A stretch of DNA of 64,000 nucleotides from Chitinophaga parva (GCF_003071345.1 NZ_QCYK01000002.1:1116001-1180000), one strand, 5' to 3'; counted from the first letter of the stretch, positions 1 to 9,425 are shown. Numbers and translations: made by a program. Notes: a model not told the origin generated them from the letters alone.

Positions 1-1276
1 CGTTACGGTCTGTTTTTTTAACCAGGCGGTGCGCTTCGTATACCAGCCGGGTAGCCTGGTGCAGTGCGTCTTTGATCTCGCAGAGGTCACCTGCTTCATT
101 GTACATGTACTGCACCAGCGGATGTACTTTCCCGCTTTTCTCTGCCACCCGCACGGCGGTAATGCGGTGTTTATGGTCTGTGGTAACGTGTATCATACGG
201 CCGGTACTATCACGTATGTAAGCCAGTTGATCGTGGTGGTAGGCGATGTTGATGGAGAAACCTTGTTCATTGAAAATGGCGGACAGCCGGTATTCATCCG
301 TTTTTTCGGGATGCGGTTTCAGGAGATAACGCAGTCTTGTTTTGTGCTGTACCAGTTGATAGTGATCTACCTCCCGCTTCAAGGTAAGCTTTTCGGTACG
401 GAGATAATATTGTTCTCCCGGTTGCAGCAGTGGAAAGCCTACGCCACGGCCATCTGGCAGCAGCACGGCATTATAATCACCGCAGCATTTCAACTGCGTA
501 TCGAAAGGAATGGTATAGCCATGGCCCAGCAGGCCTGTATAGCGGCTGTCACTGTACCATGCGCGCTCCCACTTCAGTGGCAGGGGACCGGGTAGTTCAA
601 AATCGCAGCCGGTGTATTGTACTACGCCTGTCACTACGTTTACCGGGTCGCCGCAATGGATGGTTTTATCTGCTTCTTTTTCCAGGGTGGATCCCAGGTC
701 GTCTGTTACCTGTTTTGCAGGTTTTTTAAAGAAGGATCCGGCTTTCTTCAGCAATGCACTGAAGCCATAAGATGCCAGCAGATTAATAGCCGCACCGGTG
801 AGGTCGGGCACCATTGGCCCGCCTACCAGCACGGGGTTGCCCTTTGGAATTGGAATACTAAAGGACGTGGGTGCAAACAACGAAAATTTCGGGGTGTATT
901 TCTCACCTGCATGCGCAGATAGCGGGATGCCCACATCATTGCAGGACATAACACTGTAAACGCAGGGCGACAGTCTCCTGCCTTCTGCAAAGGTGTGCAG
1001 GCTCCCGAAGAAATTCACAGATTCATGGGCAATGAGCGGTGCTTCCGCGAATGCGCCCACCAGTGGTATATGCTGCCCTGAGAACAGGAATCCACTGGTG
1101 TCTGATACGCCACGGGGTACGCGGTTTACAAACACGGAAGCGCCGATAAAAGGGATGTAATCCACCGGGTCGGCGATCATGCCTATGAACGGGTGCAATG
1201 GATTGAAAGGCGGCGTTGTAGTAAAATGGGAATCTATGCCAACAACAAGTGTGAAATGCTGATTAACAGGGTTCAT
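1..1276 (-). CDS. PAAR-like / Rhs polymorphic toxin, N-terminal part (runs off left edge)
   Basis: Reading the minus strand from an ATG at 1276 gives 425 uninterrupted codons to the window edge, so the gene is partial at its 3' end. Residues about 10-155 resemble the PAAR-like head of Bacteroidota Rhs proteins, ending in a GNPVLVGGP motif (146-154). A hydrophobic stretch follows (about 160-176). Around 208-217 is CGDPVNVVTG, the usual opening of the DUF6531/Rhs core, and from about 340 YD-type repeats begin (DSTGRMIHVT, YNEAGDLCEI). Such proteins carry a toxin at the C-terminus and are loaded on a contractile injection system, usually type VI secretion. The toxin domain and immunity gene would lie left of the window. 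The family call is firm; the delivery system is inferred. Confidence 0.85.
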   Translation of the reverse strand, partial: MNPVNQHFTLVVGIDSHFTTTPPFNPLHPFIGMIADPVDYIPFIGASVFVNRVPRGVSDTSGFLFSGQHIPLVGAFAEAPLIAHESVNFFGSLHTFAEGRRLSPCVYSVMSCNDVGIPLSAHAGEKYTPKFSLFAPTSFSIPIPKGNPVLVGGPMVPDLTGAAINLLASYGFSALLKKAGSFFKKPAKQVTDDLGSTLEKEADKTIHCGDPVNVVTGVVQYTGCDFELPGPLPLKWERAWYSDSRYTGLLGHGYTIPFDTQLKCCGDYNAVLLPDGRGVGFPLLQPGEQYYLRTEKLTLKREVDHYQLVQHKTRLRYLLKPHPEKTDEYRLSAIFNEQGFSINIAYHHDQLAYIRDSTGRMIHVTTDHKHRITAVRVAEKSGKVHPLVQYMYNEAGDLCEIKDALHQATRLVYEAHRLVKKTDRN

Positions 1277-1601
1277 AACAAAATACAGTTACAGCGCGGT
1301 GTCAGACGCTTACAGATTGGTTTGTCAAAAGGAGATCGCAGAAACTGGTTTTTCAGGGGCCATAAAACAATCGGGGTAGGATAGAAACGATGTGTTACGG
1401 GTACCAATGGGCGCTAAAGTAAATACTTTTTAAAAATTATGAACAATTGGTAGGACTATTAACAAATATAATTTGGATGTATATAAAGAAATGAATATTG
1501 GCGAGGCAGTGTTGCATGGCCGGCAGGATATCCTGCCCGTAACGGTGGAGCGGTAAATTGGGCATACCAGCAGCATGGAGGTTCGTGATGGATAGCCACT
1601 T

Positions 1602-1682
1602 TTTTGTCCAAAAAAAATAAATTTGGACAAAATTTGGTTTGGGGGAGAGAAGTTTTGGACAAAAGAAGTAAATTAGACAAAA
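1602..1682. promoter_or_regulatory. Cluster of TTTGGACAAAA operator-like motifs upstream of the Fic gene
   Basis: The AT-rich gap 1277-1694 holds a perfect inverted repeat, TTTTGTCCAAA (1602-1612) and TTTGGACAAAA (1622-1632). A further copy is TTTTGGACAAAA (1653-1664) and a weaker one TTAGACAAAA (1673-1682). They end just before the start codon at 1695. The arrangement fits binding sites for a regulator, possibly the winged-helix N-terminus of the Fic protein itself. I see nothing else in this gap. Confidence 0.55.
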
Positions 1683-1694
1683 TTTTGATGAAAA

Positions 1695-3107
1695 ATGTCT
1701 AAAAAGGACGCGGTTGCCGCTGAGCTAAGAGAGATCAGAGACATGATCAGGGATTCCTACACCGGATTGACCTTTGAGCAATTGAAAAAACGGCTTTCGT
1801 TTCAGGTTAGTGACAAGACATTGAAGCGCCGGATAAGCAGCCTTCTTGACCTGAAGGAAATAAGCCAGGAGGGTGGACAAAAGCAGCGCATATATAAAAA
1901 TGAATCTCCCGTAGTGCTGGCAGACATGTCCTTCATGCTGGAAGAAGAAGGCGCGCGCTTTAATGAAGACCGGTCATTAAATCTTAGTGGAGAAAGCAGG
2001 TCATTGTTGGCTTATTTTGACATTCCTGCCAGGAACAGGAAGGCAGCAGGCTATAACCCGGATTTTTTGAAATCATATACCCCTAATCATACAAGCTATC
2101 TGACACACCAGGAAAAACAATTGCTGGCTACAACAGGTGTAACCACGCATCTTCTTGAACCAGCAGGTACATACGCCCGGCAGGTGCTGCAACGCCTGCT
2201 GATAGATCTTTCATGGAACTCCAGCAGGCTGGAAGGAAATACTTACAGCTTACTGGATACAAAGCGCCTGATTGAACAGGGTAGTATGATGGAAGGAAAG
2301 TCCCTGGTAGAAACCACTATGATCCTGAACCATAAGGATGCCATTGAATTTTTGGTGGATGGAGAAGATGATATAGGGTTTAACAGTTACACAATTAAGA
2401 ACCTCCATGCCATCCTCTCCAATAACCTGTTACCTGCGGCGGCATCCGGACGGATCCGGAGCCATGCGGTGGGAATAGCACAGTCAACATACAAACCCAT
2501 CGCAACCACTCAGCAACTGGAGGAGCTTTTTGACCTCATGCTGGACAAGGCGGAGGCTATTGAAGATCCATTTGAGCGGTCTTTTTTTATCATGGTACAC
2601 TTGCCTTATTTGCAACCGTTTGACGATGTAAATAAACGCGTCTCCCGGTTGGCTGCCAATATTCCGTTATTCAAGGCAAATCTATCGCCTTTAACTTTTG
2701 TAGGGGTGCCCAAGGAATTATACGTCAAAGGGCTATTGGCAGTTTATGAGCGCAACGATATCAGGCTGCTGAAGGAAATCTTCATGTGGGCATACCAACG
2801 GTCTGCAGATAGCTATGCGGCGATTAGGCAGGCCGTTGGAGAACCAGACCTGTTCAAGCAACAACAACGGGCAAAAATCAACGAGATCGTTCGCCGTGTT
2901 GTCATTGGAGCAATGGGTCAGAAAGCAGCCAGCGAAGCAGTTATTCATGCCGCAACAGCCCTGGGCTCTCAAAAGGGGCAGGAAAGGTTTATTGAAGTGG
3001 TAAGCACGGAGATACTTTCCCTCCATGACGGTAATTTTGCGCGTTACCGGATCAGGCCATCCGAATTTAAGGCCTGGAAAGAAAATTGGGATAGAATGCC
3101 AGGGTGA
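1695..3107 (+). CDS. Winged-helix Fic-family protein with non-canonical active site
   Basis: 470 residues. Residues 1-65 read as a winged helix-turn-helix (predicted recognition region around SDKTLKRRISSL), the centre and C-terminus as a Fic fold. Canonical Fic enzymes transfer AMP using HxFxxGNGR; here the segment is HLPYLQPFDDVNKRVSR (302-318), so the catalytic His position is Gln307 and both glycines are replaced. The inhibitory motif [ST]xxxE[GN] is kept as SSRLEGN (176-182). This suggests a regulator or an enzyme of altered chemistry rather than a standard AMP transferase. The upstream repeats suggest autoregulation. The family is sure; the function is not. Confidence 0.85.
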   Translation: MSKKDAVAAELREIRDMIRDSYTGLTFEQLKKRLSFQVSDKTLKRRISSLLDLKEISQEGGQKQRIYKNESPVVLADMSFMLEEEGARFNEDRSLNLSGESRSLLAYFDIPARNRKAAGYNPDFLKSYTPNHTSYLTHQEKQLLATTGVTTHLLEPAGTYARQVLQRLLIDLSWNSSRLEGNTYSLLDTKRLIEQGSMMEGKSLVETTMILNHKDAIEFLVDGEDDIGFNSYTIKNLHAILSNNLLPAAASGRIRSHAVGIAQSTYKPIATTQQLEELFDLMLDKAEAIEDPFERSFFIMVHLPYLQPFDDVNKRVSRLAANIPLFKANLSPLTFVGVPKELYVKGLLAVYERNDIRLLKEIFMWAYQRSADSYAAIRQAVGEPDLFKQQQRAKINEIVRRVVIGAMGQKAASEAVIHAATALGSQKGQERFIEVVSTEILSLHDGNFARYRIRPSEFKAWKENWDRMPG

Positions 3108-3116
3108 TCGTTGCTG

Positions 3117-3953
3117 TTACTGAAGACCATTCCTGTTATTTATGACGCTCCAATAACTGGTTAGGCGGGTACCCAAACCGGAGCTTGAATGCGTGTGAAA
3201 AGTGAGAGAGGTTCTCAAACCCCACCTCTGCGTACACTTCCACCGGCAGCGTTGTTTTTCCGCAATGTGGTAATGGGCCAGTTCCAGCCGCTTCTCTGTA
3301 AGCCATTTTTGCGGCGTGGTATAAAACAACTTTTTAAAATCACGCCGGAAGGTGGCCAGGCTACGACCGGTGAGATAGCTGAAGCGGTCCAGTGTCATGT
3401 TGAACATGTAATGCTTTTCCATGAAGGACGTAAGATCAATCTTGCCGGGCATTTCAAAGCTCGCCAGTAATGATGCCACACCGCTGTCTATGGTGCGCAG
3501 GATGGTAATGGCCTCTTTTATTTTGATGCTGGCAATATCTGCCGGTAGATTACCTTCCAGGTTGAAATACGGGATCAGGGAGGCCAGGCAGCTTTCCAGC
3601 AATGCATGTTTACGGAAATGATACACTTTATCCAGGGGGTGTGGGCGTCCGCCGGACAAAGGATGCTCCGCATAATACGCCCGCAACCTTTCCGTGGTAA
3701 GGTGCATGACCACTGATTTGTGTGGAAGCCCATCCTTGGCACGGCTGATCACCGTGGTAAGCTGGTTGCGGGGCAGCAGGAATATATCGTTCCCGTGAAA
3801 AACGTGCCGCCCATCCGCTTGTATGATGGTTGCCTCACCGGAGATCAGCCACACCAGCATGTGATGCTCAAACATCACTTCCGTGGTAAAGAAGTTGCCT
3901 TTGAGCACCGATAGCTTGATGTCTGCGTCTATGTATTGTGTTTCAAAATCCAT
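3117..3953 (-). pseudogene. AraC-family regulator with a one-base frameshift in the DNA-binding domain
   Basis: The frame opens at 3953 with a cupin-like sensor half and enters the AraC HTH domain (SYLTGRSLATFRRDFKKLF). After HYHIAEK it goes out of frame. Adding one base in the five-T run at 3255-3259 restores a normal second helix-turn-helix (VYAEVGFENLSHFSHAF) and ends at a stop at 3136-3138. As written, the last 40 or so residues are nonsense and the second HTH is lost. It lies next to an SDR remnant on the same strand, presumably its former target. A sequencing error in the homopolymer is possible; a real mutation fits the decayed neighbour. Confidence 0.8.
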
Positions 3954-3959
3954 GTGCTG

Positions 3960-4270
3960 CTATCTTACAGGGAATGCCTGCCCGGTCATCGTTTCGCTGA
4001 GGACCCATAAGCGCTGGGCATTAGCCGCGCTCACGGAGTAGGGCTGTACCCCGCGCAGGGAAGCCGGATCGTCGTAATTATGTTCAATTTGCCCCTCGTC
4101 CAGCTCCGCTACGTCTGCGTTTTCACCATATACACCACCTAAGCCGGATAACAGCCCGTCTTGCCGGAAAGATCTACACCCTGCATCACGGTTGCAGCGG
4201 TGGTAGCGGCATCAAAGCCGGATGACAATGGGCGTTGCAAAGCGCCGTCGTAATTATCTGGTTGTAACAT
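3960..4270 (-). pseudogene. Short-chain dehydrogenase remnant with the middle deleted
   Basis: From ATG at 4270 the minus strand encodes an SDR start, including MQGVDLSGKTG, then stops at 4139-4141. In another frame the sequence continues from about 4140 with GGVYGENADVAEL and ends SETMTGQAFPVR before a stop at 3960-3962, the typical C-terminus of the same SDR subfamily. The Rossmann core, the NAG motif and the YxxxK active site are absent, so roughly two thirds of the gene is gone. The neighbouring AraC gene is also broken, which suggests the whole module is decaying. Confidence 0.75.
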
Positions 4271-4430
4271 GCGGAGTGATTTTATGTTACAAAACTAGGA
4301 TAGCGGTTATAGAGCGGCTTTGCTCAGCCAGTCAAATTACTTTGTTCAGCGCGTCAGTTTTTAGGGAGAAAACTTTTTATCCTTTGAATGTATGACCTCC
4401 ATATATCATGCTTATTTTAAACGGCTTTAT

Positions 4431-4460
4431 TTTGTAAAAAGGTAGGAATGCTTAAATTTG
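4431..4460 (+). promoter_or_regulatory. Bacteroidota-type promoter
   Basis: TTTG at 4431-4434, 18 bases, then TAAATTTG at 4453-4460 matches TTTG-N18-TAnnTTTG. It lies 46 bases ahead of the metallo-hydrolase start at 4507. The rest of 4271-4506 shows nothing recognisable. Confidence 0.6.
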
Positions 4461-4506
4461 GCTGTATGCCACTGCCCCTTTATGCCATTTATCAAAACTG
4501 GAAATC

Positions 4507-5271
4507 ATGCCACATAGAAAGATCCATGTGACCTACCTTGGTGGTCCCACGGTGATCCTGGAAGTAGGTAACCTGCGTATTATGACCGATCCTACCCTCG
4601 ATCCCGCAGGCACTTCTTATATGATCAATAATAACCCCGCCTATTCCAAAACAGAGGGCCCCGTGATCACAGACGTGGGAAAGATAGACATGGTATTACT
4701 CAGTCATGACCAACATGATGATAACCTCGATTATGCAGGCAGGGAATTGCTGGCTACCGTTCCCCAAACCTTTACCACTGCTACAGGAGCGGAGCGCCTG
4801 AAGGGCAATGCCCGCGGTCTGCAACCCTGGGAGAGCGTTACCGTTACCACGCCCACCGGGGAGCTGATCACCATCACCGCTACCCCTGCCCGTCACGGGC
4901 CTGCCGGTATAGAAAGGATCGCGGGTGATGTAGTGGGATTCCTGCTCACGTATGGAGGGCGCCAGTTCTACCTCACCGGCGATACGGTTTTCTATGATGG
5001 CGTCCGGTCCGTAGCGGAGAAATCTGATCCCGCCTACGTGTTCATCTTTGCCGGCGCGGCCAAGCCCCGTGGCCCTTTCAGCCTAACCATGAGTACCAAT
5101 GATGCGTTGGATACTGCTTTTGCCTTCCCGGAGGCTAAGATTATCCCTGTGCATTTTGAGGGATGGACCCACTACACGGAAACGGGAGACATGCTAAGGC
5201 AATCTTTTACCACGCTGGGTATTGCTGAACGCCTGCAAATGCTGGAGCCAGGGGAAAGAACGGCGTTATAG
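4507..5271 (+). CDS. Metallo-beta-lactamase-fold hydrolase, UlaG-like
   Basis: 254 residues, no signal peptide, so cytoplasmic. The fold is shown by VILEVGNLRIMTDPTLDP near the start, SHDQHDDNLD (66-75) as the metal-binding region, a HGP segment around 128, TGDTVFYDG, and a late IPVHFEGW. The metal motif differs from textbook HxHxDH; the form HDxHxDN is what I recall for this subfamily. Substrates of such lactonase-like enzymes are generally unknown. The gene has its own promoter and stands alone between a decayed SDR module and the fucosidase gene. Confidence 0.8.
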   Translation: MPHRKIHVTYLGGPTVILEVGNLRIMTDPTLDPAGTSYMINNNPAYSKTEGPVITDVGKIDMVLLSHDQHDDNLDYAGRELLATVPQTFTTATGAERLKGNARGLQPWESVTVTTPTGELITITATPARHGPAGIERIAGDVVGFLLTYGGRQFYLTGDTVFYDGVRSVAEKSDPAYVFIFAGAAKPRGPFSLTMSTNDALDTAFAFPEAKIIPVHFEGWTHYTETGDMLRQSFTTLGIAERLQMLEPGERTAL

Positions 5272-5392
5272 TGGAGGGGTAATTCTGTTCTGAAAGCGCA
5301 ATGAGCTTATTTTGCGCATTCCTGGTACAATTTGATCGCATCCTTCCACCCAACGCCCCCACCGCTTATCTTACGGCTACCAAATCCACGTC

Positions 5393-7807
5393 ATGCTTAG
5401 AAAAATATGCATGCTGGCCCTGCTCACGGCCATCACCGTCGCGGCCCGCGCCCAGCAACTGAAACTCTGGTATAAATCACCCGCAAAGATCTGGGAAGAT
5501 TGCACGCCCATTGGCAATGGCCGCATTGGCGCTACGCCGGATGGCGGCATTACCCGTGAACAGATTGTACTCAATGACATCACCATGTGGTCTGGCAGTC
5601 CACAAGACGCGGATAAGGCAGACGCGCATCTTTATCTTAAGCAGATACAGGACCTGCTACTGAAAGGAGACAACGTAGCCGCCCAGGACATCATGGCGCA
5701 GCACTTTGTGTGCAAAGGCCCCGGTTCCGGCGAAGCGGATGGTAAAGACCTCCAGTATGGCGCCTACCAGCTCTTTGGTAACATGAATATCCGTTATGAC
5801 TACGGCACGGCAGATACGACTGCCACGCATTATACCCGCAACCTGCTGCTGGACAGCGCCGTTGCCCACACGGATTTTACACTCGGCAATGTGCACTACC
5901 AAAGGGCTTACCTGGCCAGCTTCACAGCAGATGTTATTGCCATTCACCTCACGGCAGACCAGGCGCATAAGATCAGCTTCACACTGGGCATGGATCGCCC
6001 GGAACGCTTTACCACGGTGATTGCCGGCAACGAGCTGCAAATGACGGGGCAATTGAACAACGGCACCGATGGCAAAGGCGTGCAATACATGGGCCGTGTT
6101 CACATACAACAGGAGGGAGGCAGCCTGCAGGCCGTGGGTAATACCTTACAGCTGCGCAATGCCAATGCCGCTACGGTCTATATTTCACTGGGCACCAGCT
6201 TTAAAAGGCCAGGGTATAAGACCTTCACCGCGCAGGTGCTGAACCGCGCTATGCAAATGGATTTCACCGCCCTGCAACGGGCCCACGTACGCTATTATCA
6301 AACGTTGTACGGGCGGGCCGGCATTGACATTGGTGGTGGTGGCAAAGACGACCTGCCCACCGATGAGCGCCTGCGTACTTTTGAGAATGACGTAAATGAT
6401 AACAGCCTGGCCAATCTCTACTTTCAGTACGGCCGCTACCTGCTTATTTCCAGCACCCGTGCGGATATCCTGCCGCCCAACCTGCAGGGGCTCTGGGCCA
6501 ACAAGGTGGCCACTGCGTGGAATGGGGATTACCACCTGGATATCAACATCCAGATGAACCACTGGCCCCTGGAAGTGGGTAACCTGCCTATGCTGAACAA
6601 GCCTTTTCTAACGCTGGTGGAGGGATTGGTACAACCCGGTGCCCGCACCGCCAAGGCCTATTACGATGCCCCCGGTTGGGTAGCACATCCTATTACCAAC
6701 GTTTGGGGCTATACGTCGCCGGGAGAAGGCTACACCTGGGGTGCGTTCACCACTGGCTCCGCCTGGCTGTGCCAGATGCTGTGGGCTCATTATGAATTTA
6801 CAAGAGATACGGCTTACCTGCGCCGCCTGTATCCCCTGCTCAAAGGCTCCGCGGCGTTTTACCTGCATGCCATGGTAAAAGAGCCTGCCCACGGCTGGCT
6901 GGTCACGGCGCCTTCCAACTCGCCGGAAAATACGTTCCTGTTGCCAAACGGCCAGCAGGCCAGTGTTTGCGCAGGCCCTACCATTGACAACCAGATCCTG
7001 CGGAAGCTATTTCATGCTACTATAGAGGCGGGTAATATCCTGCACACAGACGTTGCTTTCCGCAAGCAACTGGAAGCTGCCGTAGTACAATTGCCGCCCA
7101 ACCAGGTAGGCAAAGACGGGCGCCTCATGGAATGGCTGCAGGAGTACAAGGAAGTGGAGCCGCACCATCGTCACTTATCGCACCTGTGGGGCTTGTATCC
7201 TGGTGATGAAATAGCAGCCGGCACGCCGCTGGCCAATGCTGCCCGCGCTTCATTGGAAGGCCGTGGGGATGATGGCACTGGCTGGTCGCTGGCATGGAAG
7301 ATCAATTTCTGGGCAAGGCTGCATGATGGCAACCGCGCATTTAAATTACTGCACCGCGTACTGCGGCCCGTGGCAGTAGAAGCGGCAGACCATATCAACA
7401 TGCGCAATGGAGGCGGTACATTCAATAACCTCTTTAACGCGCATCCACCGTTCCAGATCGACGGCAATTTTGGTGGTGCGGCCGGTATTGCGGAAATGCT
7501 GCTGCAAAGCCAGCAGGGATATATTGAACTGCTACCCGCATTGCCGGATCAATGGAAGGATGGAAGTTTCAGCCGGTTATGCGCCCGGGGTGGTATAGAA
7601 GTGAGCGCCAGCTGGAGGGATAAAGTGATCACCAAGGCCCGCTTCAAAGCTACTACAGATGCCGTTTTGCGCATAAAGGCAGGTGATGTGCCACCAGGGA
7701 TGAGGTTCTCTCAAAACGGCAAAACCATCACTCCCAAAGTGAGTGACGGCTGCCTGGTGATCGCCCTGAAAAAAAATACCACCTGTGAACTGCTACCTAA
7801 TACGTAA
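5393..7807 (+). CDS. Secreted GH95 alpha-L-fucosidase
   Basis: 804 residues with a signal peptide (residues 1-20, ending AARA) and hence periplasmic or surface. GH95 features are clear: an N-terminal beta domain starting KLWYKSPAKIWEDCTPIGNG, PPNLQGLWAN (361-370), DINIQMNHWP (383-392), EWLQEYKEVEPHHRHLSHLW (580-599) and QIDGNFGG late in the protein. GH95 enzymes remove alpha-linked fucose, typically the 1,2 linkage, from host or plant glycans by inversion. No SusCD pair or other glycosidase is adjacent, so this is not part of a visible utilisation locus. The family call is strong; the exact linkage is inferred. Confidence 0.93.
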   Translation: MLRKICMLALLTAITVAARAQQLKLWYKSPAKIWEDCTPIGNGRIGATPDGGITREQIVLNDITMWSGSPQDADKADAHLYLKQIQDLLLKGDNVAAQDIMAQHFVCKGPGSGEADGKDLQYGAYQLFGNMNIRYDYGTADTTATHYTRNLLLDSAVAHTDFTLGNVHYQRAYLASFTADVIAIHLTADQAHKISFTLGMDRPERFTTVIAGNELQMTGQLNNGTDGKGVQYMGRVHIQQEGGSLQAVGNTLQLRNANAATVYISLGTSFKRPGYKTFTAQVLNRAMQMDFTALQRAHVRYYQTLYGRAGIDIGGGGKDDLPTDERLRTFENDVNDNSLANLYFQYGRYLLISSTRADILPPNLQGLWANKVATAWNGDYHLDINIQMNHWPLEVGNLPMLNKPFLTLVEGLVQPGARTAKAYYDAPGWVAHPITNVWGYTSPGEGYTWGAFTTGSAWLCQMLWAHYEFTRDTAYLRRLYPLLKGSAAFYLHAMVKEPAHGWLVTAPSNSPENTFLLPNGQQASVCAGPTIDNQILRKLFHATIEAGNILHTDVAFRKQLEAAVVQLPPNQVGKDGRLMEWLQEYKEVEPHHRHLSHLWGLYPGDEIAAGTPLANAARASLEGRGDDGTGWSLAWKINFWARLHDGNRAFKLLHRVLRPVAVEAADHINMRNGGGTFNNLFNAHPPFQIDGNFGGAAGIAEMLLQSQQGYIELLPALPDQWKDGSFSRLCARGGIEVSASWRDKVITKARFKATTDAVLRIKAGDVPPGMRFSQNGKTITPKVSDGCLVIALKKNTTCELLPNT

Positions 7808-7819
7808 TACGTAATATCA

Positions 7820-8572
7820 TTACTGGTTTGCACCGCCATTCACCAGCAGGTGCTGTCCGTTCACAAAAGAAGAAAGATTACTTGCAAAGAACTCCGCCAC
7901 ATTGGCCACATCTTCCACTTCGGCGAGGCGGTGCATGGGACAACTGTTCAGCAAGGATTGGCGCAGTTCGGGATAGGCGGCCGGGTCCGCGAATATACCG
8001 GAATGGTCTACCGCGAAGGGTATGATGGAATTAACGGTAACGCCCCGGTGACCTATTTCCTTTGCCAGTACCTCCACCATGTAGCGCGGCGTGGTTTTGC
8101 TGCCGCCGTACACTGCCATGCCAGGCACCGGGAAGGCTGTGGTGCTGGAAGCAATGTAAATGATACGTCCCCCGTCTTCCACCTCCAGGGCTGCCTGCTG
8201 CATAGTGAAATAGGCACCCTTGGTATTGATGGAAAATACCCTGTCAAACTGTTCTTCCGTGAAGTTGGTCACCGGCGTTTCCACCATCTCAATGCCGGCA
8301 TTGGCCACCACAATATCGATCCTGCCAAAGGTTTGTTTCGCTTCGGCAAACAGGTGCCGGATCTCCGCCACCTTGCTCACATCCGCCTGCACGGGCAGCA
8401 CCCGGGCGCCCATGGCCTTGATGTTGCTTACCACTTCATCCGCAGATGCTTTGTCTTTTGAATAGTTGATCACGATGTCTGCACCCAGCGCCGCATAACG
8501 TTCTGCAATTGCTTTGCCCAGTCCGCGGGCAGAGCCGGTGATTACGGCCACTTTATTTTGTAAGGAGTTCAT
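7820..8572 (-). CDS. Short-chain dehydrogenase/reductase (SDR)
   Basis: 250 residues from ATG 8572 (MNSLQNKVAVITG). An earlier in-frame start at 8656 would overlap the upstream SDR gene and is unlikely. Features of classical SDRs: TGSARGLGKAIAE nucleotide motif, NAG, Ser in IYIASS, catalytic YGGSK, and a C-terminal LLVNGGANQ. It follows a second SDR on the same strand by 28 bases, so the two are probably co-transcribed, with an AraC regulator upstream. The substrate is unknown. Confidence 0.9.
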   Translation of the reverse strand: MNSLQNKVAVITGSARGLGKAIAERYAALGADIVINYSKDKASADEVVSNIKAMGARVLPVQADVSKVAEIRHLFAEAKQTFGRIDIVVANAGIEMVETPVTNFTEEQFDRVFSINTKGAYFTMQQAALEVEDGGRIIYIASSTTAFPVPGMAVYGGSKTTPRYMVEVLAKEIGHRGVTVNSIIPFAVDHSGIFADPAAYPELRQSLLNSCPMHRLAEVEDVANVAEFFASNLSSFVNGQHLLVNGGANQ

Positions 8573-8600
8573 GTTGTAAGATTTATAAGTTGTAAAAAGG

Positions 8601-9344
8601 TCAGGCCATGCCGCCGTTAATACCAATGTTTTGACCGGATACCCATTTGGCATCATCGCCGGCCAGGAAGAGCACTACTTTGGCAATGTCTGCCGGGTCG
8701 CCAATGCGGTTGAATGCAGAGAGGGATGCCAGCCTGGCAATGACCTCTTCAGATTTGCCAAAGGTGAACAACTCTGTGTTGGTAGGGCCGGGAGATACGG
8801 AGTTTACATTGATGCCGCGGGCACCCACTTCTTTGGCAAAGATGCGGGTCAGGTGCTCCACAGCAGCTTTGGTGGCTGCATAGGTGCCGTAGGTCGGCAT
8901 CATCAGCCGGTTCACAGAAGTGGAGAAGTTGATCACGCTGCCATTGTCTGCCAGGTGGGTAGCTGCTTCGCGCAGGGTATTGAAAGTGCCTTTAACGTTG
9001 ATGTCGAACTGGCGTTCAAAATCTTCATCTGTGGTGTCTTTGATCAGTTTGTACACGACCACGCCGGCGTTGTTGATCAGCACATCCATGCGGCCATAAT
9101 GTGCAATGGCATTGTCAAAGAGGGCCTTTACGGCTGCAGCCTTGCTTACATCTGCCTGCAGGGCAAGTGCGTCTCCGCCGGCGGCAATGATATTGGCCAC
9201 TACTTTGTCCGCGGCATCTTTACTGCCCGCATAGTTAACGATCACCTTGGCGCCGGCGGCAGCGGCAGCGGTGGCAATGGTGGCGCCAATACCGCGGGAG
9301 GCGCCGGTTACCAGGATTACTTTGTTGGAGAGTGTTTTGTTCAT
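8601..9344 (-). CDS. Short-chain dehydrogenase/reductase (SDR)
   Basis: 247 residues, classical SDR: VTGASRGIGATIA at the start, NNAG, INFSTS, catalytic YAATK, SPGPTNTELF and a GINGGMA end. It is first of a two-SDR unit (next start 28 bases downstream) and is preceded by an AraC-family gene on the same strand at 9426-10358. It resembles FabG-like reductases that act on small carbonyl compounds; the actual substrate cannot be read from sequence. Its neighbour at 7820-8572 is a relative but not a near-identical copy. Confidence 0.9.
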   Translation of the reverse strand: MNKTLSNKVILVTGASRGIGATIATAAAAAGAKVIVNYAGSKDAADKVVANIIAAGGDALALQADVSKAAAVKALFDNAIAHYGRMDVLINNAGVVVYKLIKDTTDEDFERQFDINVKGTFNTLREAATHLADNGSVINFSTSVNRLMMPTYGTYAATKAAVEHLTRIFAKEVGARGINVNSVSPGPTNTELFTFGKSEEVIARLASLSAFNRIGDPADIAKVVLFLAGDDAKWVSGQNIGINGGMA

Positions 9345-9425
9345 GACTGTTTGTTTTTGTGATACAAAGTTGCGTCATGAACGGGCCCTTGTGCGTACAA
9401 GGATCACAGGGATAGTTGCAAATTT

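Noticed and set aside
29..922. Overlapping plus-strand frames at the left edge
   Set aside because: They are antisense to the Rhs gene, which has clear domains; the frames show no family features.
1602..1682. TTTGGACAAAA copies as a replication origin (iterons)
   Set aside because: Only three or four copies, no replication gene, and they sit right before a regulator-like gene.
8573..8656. Upstream start for the SDR at 7820
   Set aside because: It would overlap the previous SDR and adds a non-conserved segment; ATG 8572 gives the standard SDR start.
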